Part shown: positions 45,445-55,326 of the stretch, piece by piece
Layout of the letters: every line of letters begins with the position of its first letter
Position numbering within the stretch: the first letter of the stretch is position 1
Assembly (NCBI RefSeq): GCF_029379315.1
Contig: NZ_JAQYWQ010000004.1
Location: 80,659-144,658, forward strand
Direction: 5' to 3'
Source of the DNA: Nostoc sp. S13
Lineage (GTDB): Bacteria; Cyanobacteriota; Cyanobacteriia; Cyanobacteriales; Nostocaceae
Length of the DNA stretch: 64,000 nucleotides
Notes under the pieces: model-generated
Databases searched by the model: none
The model's input: the letters and a program-made list of their open reading frames with translations, nothing else
Told to the model about the DNA's origin: nothing
Translations under genes and position numbers: made by a program

Positions 45445-47070
45445 TCAGATGCTGAGACTGCGACCGCAATTCCTTAAAATACTTAAAGCCACTGCCTCCG
45501 CCACCTTAATCCCATCGATACCAGCCGAGAGAATTCCCCCTGCGTATCCCGCTCCTTCACCAGCCGGATAAAGACCGACTGTATTCAAACTCTGATAATT
45601 TTCTTGGCGTTTAATCCGAATCGGTGACGATGTGCGGGTTTCCACCCCAGTCAATACGGCATCGTCCATCGCAAATCCTTTAATTTGTTTGTCAAAAGCG
45701 GGAAGTGCTTCACGGATGGCAGCGATCGCATAATCTGGTAAACTCTGGTTCAAATCACCCAAGTGTACTCCAGGTGTATAAGACGGTTTAACAGTGCCTA
45801 ACGTTGTAGAAGGGCGATGGTTGAGAAAGTCTCCCACCAACTGCCCTGGAGCTTCATAAGTCCCACCGCCCAACTCAAAAGCTCGTTCTTCCAAGCGCCG
45901 TTGGAAGTCAATTCCCGCCAAAGCATTTCCCGGATAATCTTCGGGGGTGATGCCCACAACGATCGCACTATTAGCATTGCGCTCATTGCGAGAGTATTGG
46001 CTCATCCCATTGGTGACAAGTCGCCCCGGTTCTGATGCGGCTGCAACCACCAAGCCCCCCGGACACATACAAAAACTATAGACGGAGCGACCATTTTGGC
46101 AGTGGTGAACCAGTTTGTAATCGGCAGCACCTAAAAGCTTATGACCAGCTTGAGCGCCGAAACGACATTGGTCGATGAGAGACTGGGGATGTTCGACCCG
46201 AAAGCCGATGGAAAAAGGTTTAGCCTCGATGTAAACCCCGCGCTCAAATAGCATTTGGAAGGTATCGCGGGCGCTGTGACCGACTGCGAGAACTACATGA
46301 TCGCTGGCGATATATTCCCCATTAGCAAGGGTAACTCCCCGCACTTGTCCATTTTCGATATTGATATCTTCGATCCGACTTTCAAAGCGAATTTCACCAC
46401 CGAGGGATTCGATTTTGGCACGCATACTTTGGACGATTCCGACCAGTTTGAAAGTACCGATGTGCGGTTTGTTGATATAGAGAATTTCCGGTGAGGCTCC
46501 TGCATTGACTAATTCCGTCAGTACTTTACGCCCATAATGCTGAGGATCTTTAACCTGACTGTAGAGTTTGCCATCAGAGAATGTACCCGCCCCACCTTCG
46601 CCAAACTGGGCATTGGATTCGGGGTTGAAATTTGATTTTTTCTTCCAAAAGCCAAAAGTATCAACGGTGCGATCGCGAACTTTTTTCCCACGTTCTAAAA
46701 TGATTGGACAAAAGCCCATTTGCGCCAGCATCAAACCCGCAAACAAGCCACAAGGCCCTGTACCAATGATAATGGGGCGAATCGCCAAATTGCTGGGTGC
46801 TTGTGCCACTGGGCGATAACTCATGTCTGGCGTGGCCATCACATGGGGATCTTTTTTCAGGCGCTTGAGTAGATGAGTCTGTTGAGTCGTTTCTACATCG
46901 AGAATATAAACAAAGGTGATCTCTCCTTTCTTACGGGCATCGTAGCTACGCTTGAAGATGGAATAGCTGATCAATTCTTCGTCTGTGATTTCCAGCTTTT
47001 TGAGGATGGCAGCTTTGATCTTATCTTCAGGATGATCAAGCGGGAGCTTTACTTCTGTTAGTCGTAACAT
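45445..47070 (-). CDS. FAD-dependent dehydrogenase (COG2509 type)
   Basis: A 541-residue flavoprotein. Residues 1-90 form a small N-terminal domain (VKLPLDHPEDKIKAAILKKL); the FAD Rossmann motif is IIIGTGPCGLFAGLMLAQMG with Glu at the strand end (ILERG). VLAVGHSARDTFQML and the C-terminal YPAGEGAGYAGGILSAGIDG complete the COG2509 pattern. Members are widespread but uncharacterised; a Cys-rich CMCPGG motif is present. Substrate unknown. It is a single gene on the minus strand. Confidence 0.92.
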   Translation of the reverse strand: MLRLTEVKLPLDHPEDKIKAAILKKLEITDEELISYSIFKRSYDARKKGEITFVYILDVETTQQTHLLKRLKKDPHVMATPDMSYRPVAQAPSNLAIRPIIIGTGPCGLFAGLMLAQMGFCPIILERGKKVRDRTVDTFGFWKKKSNFNPESNAQFGEGGAGTFSDGKLYSQVKDPQHYGRKVLTELVNAGASPEILYINKPHIGTFKLVGIVQSMRAKIESLGGEIRFESRIEDINIENGQVRGVTLANGEYIASDHVVLAVGHSARDTFQMLFERGVYIEAKPFSIGFRVEHPQSLIDQCRFGAQAGHKLLGAADYKLVHHCQNGRSVYSFCMCPGGLVVAAASEPGRLVTNGMSQYSRNERNANSAIVVGITPEDYPGNALAGIDFQRRLEERAFELGGGTYEAPGQLVGDFLNHRPSTTLGTVKPSYTPGVHLGDLNQSLPDYAIAAIREALPAFDKQIKGFAMDDAVLTGVETRTSSPIRIKRQENYQSLNTVGLYPAGEGAGYAGGILSAGIDGIKVAEAVALSILRNCGRSLSI

Positions 47071-47307
47071 AGCGAGGAGAAATTCATACTATCTTTCAAA
47101 ATATTAAACAAAATCACTGTGGCGCGTTAGTAGCGTAGTTCCCGTAGGCATCGCTGATTTCCTTCGGGGCTTAAACAAACGTGAGTTTGATAAACTTTTC
47201 CCTACCTTGAACTAAAGTTTAAGTCTGTCGCTCTCCGATTCGGCTACGGTCTACACACAAGTCCTAAAAATTTAGCTTGATAAAGCTTTCCTTATTCTCA
47301 TGCAAAG

Positions 47308-47538
47308 CATTGTCAGTCAATGCATTGGCATTGTCAGTCAATGCGTTGGCATTGTCAGTCAATGCATTGGCATTGTCAGTCAGTGCATTGGCATTGTCAG
47401 TCGATGCATTGGCATTGTTAGTCGATGCGTTGGCATTGTCAGTCGATGCGTTGGCATTGTCAGTCGATGCATTGGCATTGTTAGTCGATGCGTTGGCATT
47501 GTTAGTCGATGCGTTGGCATTGTCAGTCGATGCGTTGG
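47308..47538. repeat. 21-bp tandem repeat, 11 copies
   Basis: Eleven consecutive units of CATTGTCAGTCRATGCRTTGG, varying at four positions (C/T, A/G, A/G, A/G). No spacers, so it is not a CRISPR. The unit contains the near palindrome TGCATTGGCATTG across its joint. Because 21 is divisible by three, it is open in several frames and would encode heptapeptides (minus strand NANASTD, plus strand ALALSVD). Confidence 0.95.
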
Positions 47539-47617
47539 CATTGCAGGTTAAGAGATTTGTGTACACTCTAGTTCCGATTCAGAGAGGGAAGGATGTTTGA
47601 AAAGTCGCAAAGTATAC

Positions 47618-47758
47618 TAGACTTATCCGGAAATGAGAACTTTATTTGGCTGAAACCTAGCTCTGGAGAGGGTTTTAGAGGTTCCTGTTTTATATAAGCT
47701 AAAAAGCCAGCTATGTAAGGGTTTCAGCTATTTTGAGGTTTATTTGTGGATAAGTCTA
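47618..47758 (+). mobile_element. 141-bp MITE, copy 4
   Basis: Same ends and length as the other copies; flanks TAC on the left and CTATA on the right. It carries CTATGTAAGG, like copies 1 and 5. Confidence 0.85.
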
Positions 47759-48153
47759 CTATAAACCCCTCTCCAAACCTCTCCCCGAAACGGAGAGAGG
47801 CTTTGAAACCCCCATTCCATTGTAGGGAAGAGCGGTTAGAAGGATTAGGTTTGGGAGGCTTAGATGTTAGCAATAATACTTTTCAAACAACCTCTTAGAG
47901 GTCTTTTTATAATGGCTAATTAGATAGATAAGATACAACTTCTCGAACTCACGTTAAACAATAAAACTTACGCAAAATATCTCTCAAACTCTGATTTCCA
48001 CCATTCGCGCAGCGTCTCCCCTTGGGAGAAGTTCAGCCGCCGCTCCGACTTCTCTCTGTGCCGCGCCAGTTGCTGCAATGGGGGGAACCCCTGCAACGCA
48101 CTAGCTTCTCTGTGCCTGGAGCGGTTCGTTATTCCGTAACTCTTGCGTAAGTT

Positions 48154-49185
48154 CTAAACAAGACTGACAGCCGCCTCTAACATTCGTATTATCCCAACAT
48201 CAGCATCTATTTCCACTTCTAGACCAATTGGCAAGGTAAATTTATCTTTAATATGACCAATCATTGAACCATACCAAGCAGGAATTTTTAAAGGAAGTAT
48301 ATGATCTTGCAATACTTGCATTAAGGTAAATGACGGTTCATCCCCAAGACTACAATTAGTGCATTGCCCAAAGATAAAGCCAGCAATTTGATTAAGTATC
48401 CCAGCAGTTTTTAACTGCGTCAGCATCCTATCTACACGATAAACATCCTCGCCAATTTCTTCCACAAACAGAATGCTTTTGTTCCAGGAAGGTAGATAAG
48501 GTGAACCTACCATCGCTGATAGTACTGATAAATTTCCACCCACAAGTTTACCCCTCGCCTTTCCCGGTGCGATTATCTCCACTCGCACTTCGCTAGGGTT
48601 GAGATTTTGCATCATCACCGCTTCGCCATTAAATAGGATGCGCTTGAAGTAATCCACTGTAAACTGATTCCAAGTTGATGTGGCAACTGGCCCATGAAAA
48701 GTAATCACTCGACTACGGGCATTAATTGCCAACAACAGCGTCGTAATATCGCTGTACCCCATGAGAATTTTCGGATGGGAGCGGATTAGCGAGTAGTTTA
48801 GTAAGGGTAAAATGCGATTACAGCCCCAGCCACCACGCATAGGAATAATTGCTTTTATGGAGCGATCGCTAAACATCAAGTTTAGATCATCAGCGCGATC
48901 GATATCTTTACCGGCTAAATAGCCGTAACGATCTAAAATATGTGCCCCCAGCTTGACTTTTAATCCTAACTGTGAAATGGATTGCTGCGCTGCTTCGATG
49001 TCTTTGGCATCAACGATACCCGCAGGAGCGATTAATCCTACGGTATCGCCCACTTGCAGGCGGGGCGGCTTGCGGATGGTATTTAGGGATAACTTACCTT
49101 CAGCGCTAAGTGATGGTATCTGGGTGGCTAAGGTAGCCAGCCCAGAAGTTGCGAGAAATTGCCGACGCTTGATAGTCATAACCAT
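48154..49185 (-). CDS. LD-carboxypeptidase (peptidase S66 family, LdcA/MccF-like)
   Basis: A 343-residue S66-family serine peptidase. The nucleophile Ser lies in MGYSDITTLL; the Glu and His of the S66 triad are expected in the C-terminal domain (VEEIGEDVYRVDRML and YGSMIGHIKDKFTLP). The N-terminus KRRQFLATSG is a twin-arginine-type signal, so the protein is probably exported. LdcA enzymes remove D-Ala from murein tetrapeptides; the MccF branch cleaves peptide antibiotics. Tat export argues for a wall role in the periplasm. Confidence 0.92.
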   Translation of the reverse strand: MVMTIKRRQFLATSGLATLATQIPSLSAEGKLSLNTIRKPPRLQVGDTVGLIAPAGIVDAKDIEAAQQSISQLGLKVKLGAHILDRYGYLAGKDIDRADDLNLMFSDRSIKAIIPMRGGWGCNRILPLLNYSLIRSHPKILMGYSDITTLLLAINARSRVITFHGPVATSTWNQFTVDYFKRILFNGEAVMMQNLNPSEVRVEIIAPGKARGKLVGGNLSVLSAMVGSPYLPSWNKSILFVEEIGEDVYRVDRMLTQLKTAGILNQIAGFIFGQCTNCSLGDEPSFTLMQVLQDHILPLKIPAWYGSMIGHIKDKFTLPIGLEVEIDADVGIIRMLEAAVSLV

Positions 49186-49318
49186 TGAGTTGGGGATTAG
49201 AGACTGTTTTCCTAATACCTAATACCCAGTTTTGTAAAGAGTAGTTATAGCAAGCGTAAATCATTCGTCAACAACAAGATTCCTGATTTCTCATAGCGGT
49301 TTTCATTTGGGTGCAAGA

Positions 49319-51793
49319 CTAAACCTCTACAACTTCATCAACTAACCCATCTGAAATCACAAATCCATTAGTAGCAAATTTGCCATTAGCGTCTAATAAA
49401 CCAGGCGTAGCATAATCTGCATTAGCAATTACAGGCAAAAGATGGTCATATAATTGCATTGACTGCAAACAACTATTAATACTAGAAGCTGCTGAATTAT
49501 ATGCTTCAATATTTTCTTCAACAACACTCAATAATCGCCGATTATTCGCAATTTTTTCTTCAGCTTCTTGTTCCAATGTTTTCTCTAAATAAGCACGCGC
49601 CTGTGGGTATTGCTGCAAAATTTCATCCGCTTGCTGATCTGCCATTGGTAACAACTGAGTTTTAAGGATTTGGTTGATGGTTTGACGGAAAGATTTACGA
49701 ATAGTTTGGGAAACTTTTGGCTCAAAATCTAACTTCAATAACTGCCTAATTGCTGGCTCTGCTTCTACGATACTTTCAGCGTCGTAACCTTGAGAAGTTT
49801 GTGATAAAGTCTGGCGAAATTGATATATAGAAAAAGTGCCTTCATCATAAAATCTCGGACTTTCTCGCACAAAGCGATCGCACTCTACGCTAGCTGCACT
49901 CATCAGTGTTTGAGTAACTCCTTTTTCTAAAATTCTGAGCTGTTGTTTAATTCCGCCATCATGATCTAATAAACGATACAACTGGCGATAATATTCTGAC
50001 TTGCCAATCTTTTCAATCAATCGCTGGAAATAATTCGTAACTACTTGCTGAGAAGATTCAATCAAAATATCTTCTAATTGATTTGCTAAGTAATAAAATG
50101 CCTCTACTAAAATAGCAATTAAAGGCGCGGTAGCGTTGCGAGGATGGCTGATAGTTGCACGTCGATAAGCATCAGCTACAGAAAAACTATCTAGTAACTC
50201 ATCTAGACGGCGAATCAGTCGTGATTGTAATTGCTTAAAATCTGCTTCAAAAGCATCACAGGAATTATTAATTATTTGGTTAACTTCTTCTGTGATATGC
50301 TCACTAAATTCTCTCCCAATTTGCTGAAGTTGCTGATTTAGGCGTTGCAATTCTTGCGCCTTCATAGTCTCAATTTCTTGCGGCTGACTATCTAAATTAC
50401 GTTGTACACTCTGATAATGTTTCTTCAGTTTAATACAAACATCTTTCAAGTCATCAGCAAGATTTTTAAACAGTTGTGGACGTTTTTCTTCAGCAAGATA
50501 GCGAGTAATAGCTCTGCGAAATTCCTCAGTACCACTATCTTGAATTAGCTTTTCTATAAGTTCATTTCCCCAATCTCCCAGAATCCGCACATAATTTTCA
50601 TTTGGGGTTTCAAAGCCGTTAACAGAGACACGGAATTTAGTGGAAGACAGCTTTCCTGAATTTACACAGTAGTTGTTAAACGCATAGACATATTGTGGTG
50701 TTTCTTCTTTACCATTTAAACCTTTAATATTTTCTGCAAAAACAGAATCTAAACCAAATCTATCTCGTTGACTTGTCTGTTTAATTTGACTACCGTAAAA
50801 GCCTAATAATCCACTCGTTTTATAAACCTTGTTTGAATTACGAAATTGCCCACTAATTAAATCATCTAATCTTTGCCGTAGTTCAGTATTATACCAGGTT
50901 TCATCGATCCGATTGAAGATATAGAAAACGCGATCGCGTACTCCCCCATTCTGCCGCATTAATTCCAAAAGTTCTGTTTCTTCTTTTGTCATGTCACCCG
51001 CCGAAGCAGGTTTTAGTACACATACCACCGCCGAAGTATCAGAATTTTGAATTTTTGCATAAGTTAGCTGTGCATCTTTCTGTACTGGTGCATCTATACC
51101 AGGGGTGTCAATAATTACATTACCATCTTGTAGCAGAGGATGATTACAGTAATATTCTATCCGCTTCAATACTGCACTATTACTACCACGACGGGCATAT
51201 CCAGCAGCTTCCTTGAGGTTAAAAAAGTTAAATTGCTCCATCGAATATGTAGCATTATTAACGGTGTTGATGCGATCGCGGTTTGCTATATATCCCTCTA
51301 GCAACAACATTAACGCCTTCGCCTGTTTTGCACGTTCTGATTTACTCTCACCACCCTCCTGCTGAATAATAACTTCAGAATCTTGACTTAGCAAGTTAAT
51401 TACATCAGCTTGGTTAATATTAGGTACTGTCTTAAATCCTAGCTGCTGACACAAATAAACTGCTTGTTCCCGAATCTCTGCTTCACTTAAAAACGTCAAA
51501 ACAACACGTTCTTTATTTAGTTCTGCATACTCAATTCTGCATTCTGTACCTGTAGCGTGTCCCTCTGCGCTGTAGAGTAATTCTCTCTCCAATAGTGCAT
51601 TGATTAGCATTGATTTACCGGCACTAAACGCACCCGCAAACACAATCTCAAACTTTGGAGAAATTGCCTTACTTAAGGAAGTTTGTATAGGTATAATATC
51701 TTGGGAACGTAGCGCTGGTTCTTGGTGTAAAAGTTGTAATATCGACTCAACCTGCTCTTTCAAATTTTGGCACTGAAGCGGTAAATCTGACAT
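49319..51793 (-). CDS. Bacterial dynamin-like GTPase
   Basis: About 824 residues from the ATG at 51793 (AGGGTG 6 bases upstream; a GTG at 51802 is also in frame). The GTPase P-loop GAFSAGKSMLINALL is at about residues 54-68, then TGTECRI (switch I Thr), IDTPGID (G3) and NRIDE (G4-like). A long helical, coiled-coil region follows (LQRLNQQLQQIGREFSEHI), as in dynamin-family stalks. Bacterial dynamin-like proteins remodel or guard membranes; N. punctiforme BDLP is the structural prototype, but this protein is longer and looks like a different subgroup. It is a single gene. Confidence 0.88.
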   Translation of the reverse strand: MSDLPLQCQNLKEQVESILQLLHQEPALRSQDIIPIQTSLSKAISPKFEIVFAGAFSAGKSMLINALLERELLYSAEGHATGTECRIEYAELNKERVVLTFLSEAEIREQAVYLCQQLGFKTVPNINQADVINLLSQDSEVIIQQEGGESKSERAKQAKALMLLLEGYIANRDRINTVNNATYSMEQFNFFNLKEAAGYARRGSNSAVLKRIEYYCNHPLLQDGNVIIDTPGIDAPVQKDAQLTYAKIQNSDTSAVVCVLKPASAGDMTKEETELLELMRQNGGVRDRVFYIFNRIDETWYNTELRQRLDDLISGQFRNSNKVYKTSGLLGFYGSQIKQTSQRDRFGLDSVFAENIKGLNGKEETPQYVYAFNNYCVNSGKLSSTKFRVSVNGFETPNENYVRILGDWGNELIEKLIQDSGTEEFRRAITRYLAEEKRPQLFKNLADDLKDVCIKLKKHYQSVQRNLDSQPQEIETMKAQELQRLNQQLQQIGREFSEHITEEVNQIINNSCDAFEADFKQLQSRLIRRLDELLDSFSVADAYRRATISHPRNATAPLIAILVEAFYYLANQLEDILIESSQQVVTNYFQRLIEKIGKSEYYRQLYRLLDHDGGIKQQLRILEKGVTQTLMSAASVECDRFVRESPRFYDEGTFSIYQFRQTLSQTSQGYDAESIVEAEPAIRQLLKLDFEPKVSQTIRKSFRQTINQILKTQLLPMADQQADEILQQYPQARAYLEKTLEQEAEEKIANNRRLLSVVEENIEAYNSAASSINSCLQSMQLYDHLLPVIANADYATPGLLDANGKFATNGFVISDGLVDEVVEV

Positions 51794-51936
51794 ATTTAGC
51801 ACCCTGACAATATTTATGTATATATTATTAATATTTATTGTCTTGATGGTTCAGTATAATTATTTAGATACTTGATGCAGTTTAGCTGCTGGATATCACC
51901 TAACCGACAAATATCATGTCCGCTAAATTGTCCATA

Positions 51937-52120
51937 ATGAAAAACTCCACCCACAAGGGGATAGAGTTTTTGGGCATGGGGAATGGGGCATAGGGCATGG
52001 GGAAGAAGTTACCTGTTTGGCCCATGCCCTATGCCCCAAGGGTTGGGGCGACTATCCCTCTCCACCCACGTTCGCGCAGCGTCCCGTAGGGAGGGGATGG
52101 AGTTTCCCGCCGCTTTCAAT
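51937..52120. repeat. 184-bp long inverted repeat, right arm
   Basis: Reverse complement of 25981-26164 with only a few differences (for example GCGGGAAAC for GCAGGAAAC). Both arms are exactly 184 bases. Confidence 0.9.
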
Positions 52121-53225
52121 AAAAGAACCTCACCGAATTTTAGACTTTCCTGCCGAACGCTACGCGTAGCTTGCTTCTGTGTTTACGGAGCGTCTCGTAG
52201 AGAAGGAGTAGGGCGTGAGCGCTCAGTCGAACGTAGGACTTACGCATTGACAGACATAACCAAATGTGGATTACCTCTCGTTACAAGGCTCTGCCTTGTA
52301 ATGCTCTTGTGGGAGGGCTGCTGCCTCCTGTCAAACTGGGAGGCAGCAGCCCTCCGAGTCACACTTCGACTTCGCTCAGTGCGGAGACCTCAGTCGAACG
52401 CTTTTAAATTTTGGAAAATAATATCAGGTACGGAATTAACTTTTGGAATCAACAGTAGAACAGTGCGATCGTAATTTTGATTTCCGATCCCTTTTTGCGG
52501 TGAGTGTACTTTTGATATGATGAACTTCATGCAGATGGGAACCGCTATAAGGAATTGTTATGTATCCTGTATCTGCTGGTTAAAGGATTGGGAAACAGTA
52601 TCATAGACTACAAAATTTTAGCGATCGCTCTTCTCTTAAAAACTTTTTGGTTTACTGATTCTGTTTACCTTGTTTTTTTCGTTCTTACGGTTATGTGTTG
52701 AGCCACATTTAGGACACTGCATAAGAATTGACCTTAATTCCTACTGCTATTATGCAACGCTGCATTTTATTATTGGTAAATACCTAGAACATTCCTGATG
52801 TATAAAATATCTATCTTTAGACAGAGTTTTTTTTAATGCTTGTTAGCCATTACACTTCGCATGGTGGATTGATTTAAATGTATTTACATATGTTATGATT
52901 CGTATTATTCTAATGTTATGATTTGTATTGTATTTCTAAGTTACCAACTAGTAGATTTTTTGCTGGTTGAAGCTAAAACAGCTTAAGTTAGGAGTATAAA
53001 GGCAATTCAAGCAAACTTAGAAATTTTTAACATACACAACTGTTCCTTAAGAAAATTAAAGTTTTGTTACTAGTAACTCAGATATTATATTTAAAATCTG
53101 AATTTTCAGACGTTACCGAGGTATGTGTGTTGAATACTGAGCAGTAAGTTGACTAAACGAGGAATTGTACTGGCATTCTGAATAGAATGTAGTGAGTCAT
53201 GTTTGTTTTTAGCCATTTTATGGTT

Positions 53226-53408
53226 TGAGACTAATGCTAAAAAACAGCTAGGTGAGGATTAATCATGCCTGTAATCTCAAATTTCAGCCTGGAGATCGAC
53301 AATATGAGTAGTTTCCTAACATAAGAGTTTTGCAAAATCGAGCGGACGGAAAGTTGCTAGAGACAAATATAGTGGAGTTAATAAAAATTCAGATAAACTT
53401 CCTAAAAG
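53226..53408 (+). repeat. Duplicated leader module upstream of mysA, copy A
   Basis: It shares, in order, TAATGCTAAAAAACAGC, TAATCTCAAATT, TGGAGAT, AAATCGA, CGGAAAG, ATAGTGGA and TTCAGAT with 53598-53785. The two copies have diverged outside these blocks. Non-coding; possibly a small RNA or regulatory leader. Confidence 0.75.
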
Positions 53409-53435
53409 TCCAGTGTCATTCTGAACTAAATAGAA

Positions 53436-53576
53436 TAGACTTATCCGGAAATGAGAACTTTATTTGGCTGAAACCTAGCTCTGGAGAGGGTTTTAGAGGT
53501 TCCTGTTTTATATAAGCTAAAAAGCCAGCTATGTAAGGGTTTCAGCTATTTTGAGGTTTATTTGTGGATAAGTCTA
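53436..53576 (+). mobile_element. 141-bp MITE, copy 5
   Basis: Same ends and length as the other copies, flanked by AGAA and ATGT. It lies between the two diverged copies of the mysA upstream module. Confidence 0.85.
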
Positions 53577-53597
53577 ATGTAACGAGTTTAGCGATAT

Positions 53598-53785
53598 AAG
53601 GTTTGATAGTAATGCTAAAAAACAGCGAGCTAAGGGTTAATCAGGGTTCTAATCTCAAATTAAAGCTTGGAGATATACAATACGATCATTTATTCAGGAC
53701 AGAATTTTTACGAAATCGAACAATCGGAAAGCCACTAAAGTTAAACATAGTGGAATAAATCTGAATTCAGATGAATTTTCCTCTA
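53598..53785 (+). repeat. Duplicated leader module upstream of mysA, copy B
   Basis: Homologue of 53226-53408 in the same orientation, about 308 bases before mysA. Conserved blocks are evenly spread over the whole length, so the duplication covers about 185 bases. Confidence 0.75.
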
Positions 53786-53946
53786 ATTGTCAAAAATCCT
53801 GAAAGAAAGAGTGCAAGTGTTATGGCAAAATATTGCTAGTGGGACTAGTTGACTAGTTTGGAGGCAATCCTAAATTAGAGATTAACCACCTACAAAATTC
53901 ACTCCAATGAACGGTGTTTTTTAATAACATCGCCAGTCAGTAATAC

Positions 53947-53975
53947 AAATAAGCTTTTAATAAAAAAGCTTATTT
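53947..53975. promoter_or_regulatory. Hairpin in the mysA upstream region
   Basis: AAATAAGCTTTT and AAAAGCTTATTT form a perfect 12-base stem around AATAA, 117 bases before mysA. It is AT-rich with no following T tract of note; it could be an operator or an RNA leader hairpin. Confidence 0.45.
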
Positions 53976-54092
53976 CATGGTGCCTTTAATCTCAAACGAG
54001 AAAGAGCATTAGTTATTGCTAGCAGACATTAGGGTCAATCGGAATTATTACCGAAATCTCACAATTTTTTAATTTGGAATAGGGCAACAGAT

Positions 54093-55322
54093 ATGAATAA
54101 GGTTCAAGCATCGTTTGAAGCTACGGAAGCTGCGTTTCACGTCCAAGGTTATGAAAAAATCGATTTTAGTCTTGTCTATGTGAACGGTGCATTTGATATT
54201 AAAAACAGAGAAATAGCAGATAGCTATGCCAAATTTGGTCGCTGTCTGACTGTAATTGATGCCAATGTCCATGAGCTTTATGGTGAGCAGATCAGGTCAT
54301 ATTTTAGACACTATGACATTGAACTTACAGTATTTTCCATCATCATTACAGAGCCAGCTAAAACCCTTGCAAGTTTTGAAAAAATTATTGACGCTTTTTC
54401 GGACTTTGGCTTAGTTCGTAAGGAACCAGTGTTAGTCGTCGGTGGTGGTTTAATTACTGATGTGGCTGGATTTGCTTGCGCTGCTTATCGTCGCAAGAGC
54501 AACTACATTCGCATTCCTACCACGTTGATTGGTTTAATTGATGCAGGTGTAGCCATTAAGGTTGCAGTTAATCATCGCAAGGAAAAAAATCGCTTGGGGG
54601 CATATCATGCACCTTTGAAAGTGATCCTGGATTTCTCATTTTTGAAAACCTTGCCAACGGCTCAAGTTCGTAATGGGATGGCAGAGTTAGTGAAAATTGC
54701 TGTAGTTTCTAACTCTGAAGTCTTTGAATTGCTATACGAATATGGCGAAGAACTTCTTTCCACTCACTTTGGACATGTGAATGGTACACCGGAAATTAAA
54801 GAGATTGCCCATAAACTCAACTACGAAGCCATTAAAACCATGCTGGAGTTAGAAACTCCTAACTTGCATGAAATAGACCTTGATCGCGTCATTGCTTACG
54901 GTCACACTTGGAGTCCTACCCTAGAATTAGCGCCTCACATACCCCTATATCATGGTCACGCGGTGAATATAGATATGGCTTTGTCTGCAACCATTGCAGC
55001 ACAACGGGGCTATATTCCAACTCAAGAGCGCGATCGCATCCTAGACTTGATGAATCGTATAGGTTTATCACTCGATCATCCTCTGCTAGATGGGGATTTG
55101 CTGTGGAATGCTACCCAATCTATAAGCTTGACACGAGATGGTAAACAACGCGCAGCCATGCCCCGGCCTATTGGTGAGTGCTTCTTTGCCAATGATTTGA
55201 CTCGTGAAGAACTTGATGCTGCCTTAGCTGAACATAAAGGTCTTTGTGCTAGATACCCTCGTGGTGGGGAAGGGATTGACGCCTACATTGAAAGTCAAGA
55301 AGCCAAGCTATTGGGGGTATGA
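54093..55322 (+). CDS. mysA: 2-demethyl-4-deoxygadusol synthase (MysA)
   Basis: A 409-residue sugar-phosphate cyclase of the dehydroquinate-synthase fold, the usual length for Mys[21 protein letters not shown] is the NAD-binding region; [17 protein letters not shown] and NRLGAYHAP are hallmarks of the DDGS/EEVS branch rather than of true AroB, and [10 protein letters not shown] carries a metal-binding His. It cyclises sedoheptulose 7-phosphate (or takes a shikimate-pathway intermediate) to 2-demethyl-4-deoxygadusol, the first step to mycosporine sunscreens. It is followed after 4 bases by mysB, and preceded by a long repeat-bearing leader. Confidence 0.93.
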   Translation: MNKVQASFEATEAAFHVQGYEKIDFSLVYVNGAFDIKNREIADSYAKFGRCLTVIDANVHELYGEQIRSYFRHYDIELTVFSIIITEPAKTLASFEKIIDAFSDFGLVRKEPVLVVGGGLITDVAGFACAAYRRKSNYIRIPTTLIGLIDAGVAIKVAVNHRKEKNRLGAYHAPLKVILDFSFLKTLPTAQVRNGMAELVKIAVVSNSEVFELLYEYGEELLSTHFGHVNGTPEIKEIAHKLNYEAIKTMLELETPNLHEIDLDRVIAYGHTWSPTLELAPHIPLYHGHAVNIDMALSATIAAQRGYIPTQERDRILDLMNRIGLSLDHPLLDGDLLWNATQSISLTRDGKQRAAMPRPIGECFFANDLTREELDAALAEHKGLCARYPRGGEGIDAYIESQEAKLLGV

Positions 55323-55326
55323 AGAG

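Larger units (their letters stand above)
47071..48153. other. 1.1-kb non-coding region rich in repeats
   Basis: It contains an 11-unit 21-bp tandem repeat (47308-47538), 141-bp element copy 4 (47618-47758), a CCTCTCCCC/CGGAGAGAGG repeat (47762-47860, relative of 8505-8590) and a CTCCCCTTGGGAG-type spacer repeat near 48010-48130. Open frames through the tandem repeat exist on both strands only because the unit is 21 bases long. Confidence 0.75.
51803..54092. other. 2.3-kb non-coding region upstream of the mys cluster
   Basis: The first part (51937-52400) is repeat material: the right arm of a 184-bp inverted repeat, then CTACGCGTAGCTTGC and GGAGGCAGCAGCCCTCC spacer repeats. 52500-53200 is AT-rich and featureless to me. 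53226-53785 holds a duplicated module split by 141-bp element copy 5. A 12-base-stem hairpin at 53947-53975 lies before mysA. An open frame at 51983-52474 is made of repeats and is not a gene. Confidence 0.75.

Noticed and set aside
47308..47538. Possible CRISPR array
   Set aside because: Units of 21 bases are directly adjacent with no spacers and no cas genes nearby; it is a simple tandem repeat.
47264..47600. Heptapeptide-repeat proteins on either strand of the 21-bp repeat
   Set aside because: Both frames are open only because the unit length is a multiple of three; starts are GTG/unsupported, so I keep it as a repeat only.
51983..52474. 163-codon frame on the plus strand
   Set aside because: Built from spacer repeats, including the right arm of the 184-bp repeat; no ribosome site and no protein-like composition.
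54093..55322. Housekeeping dehydroquinate synthase AroB
   Set aside because: [15 protein letters not shown] and the adjacent mysB, mysD and mysC place it in the mycosporine DDGS branch.
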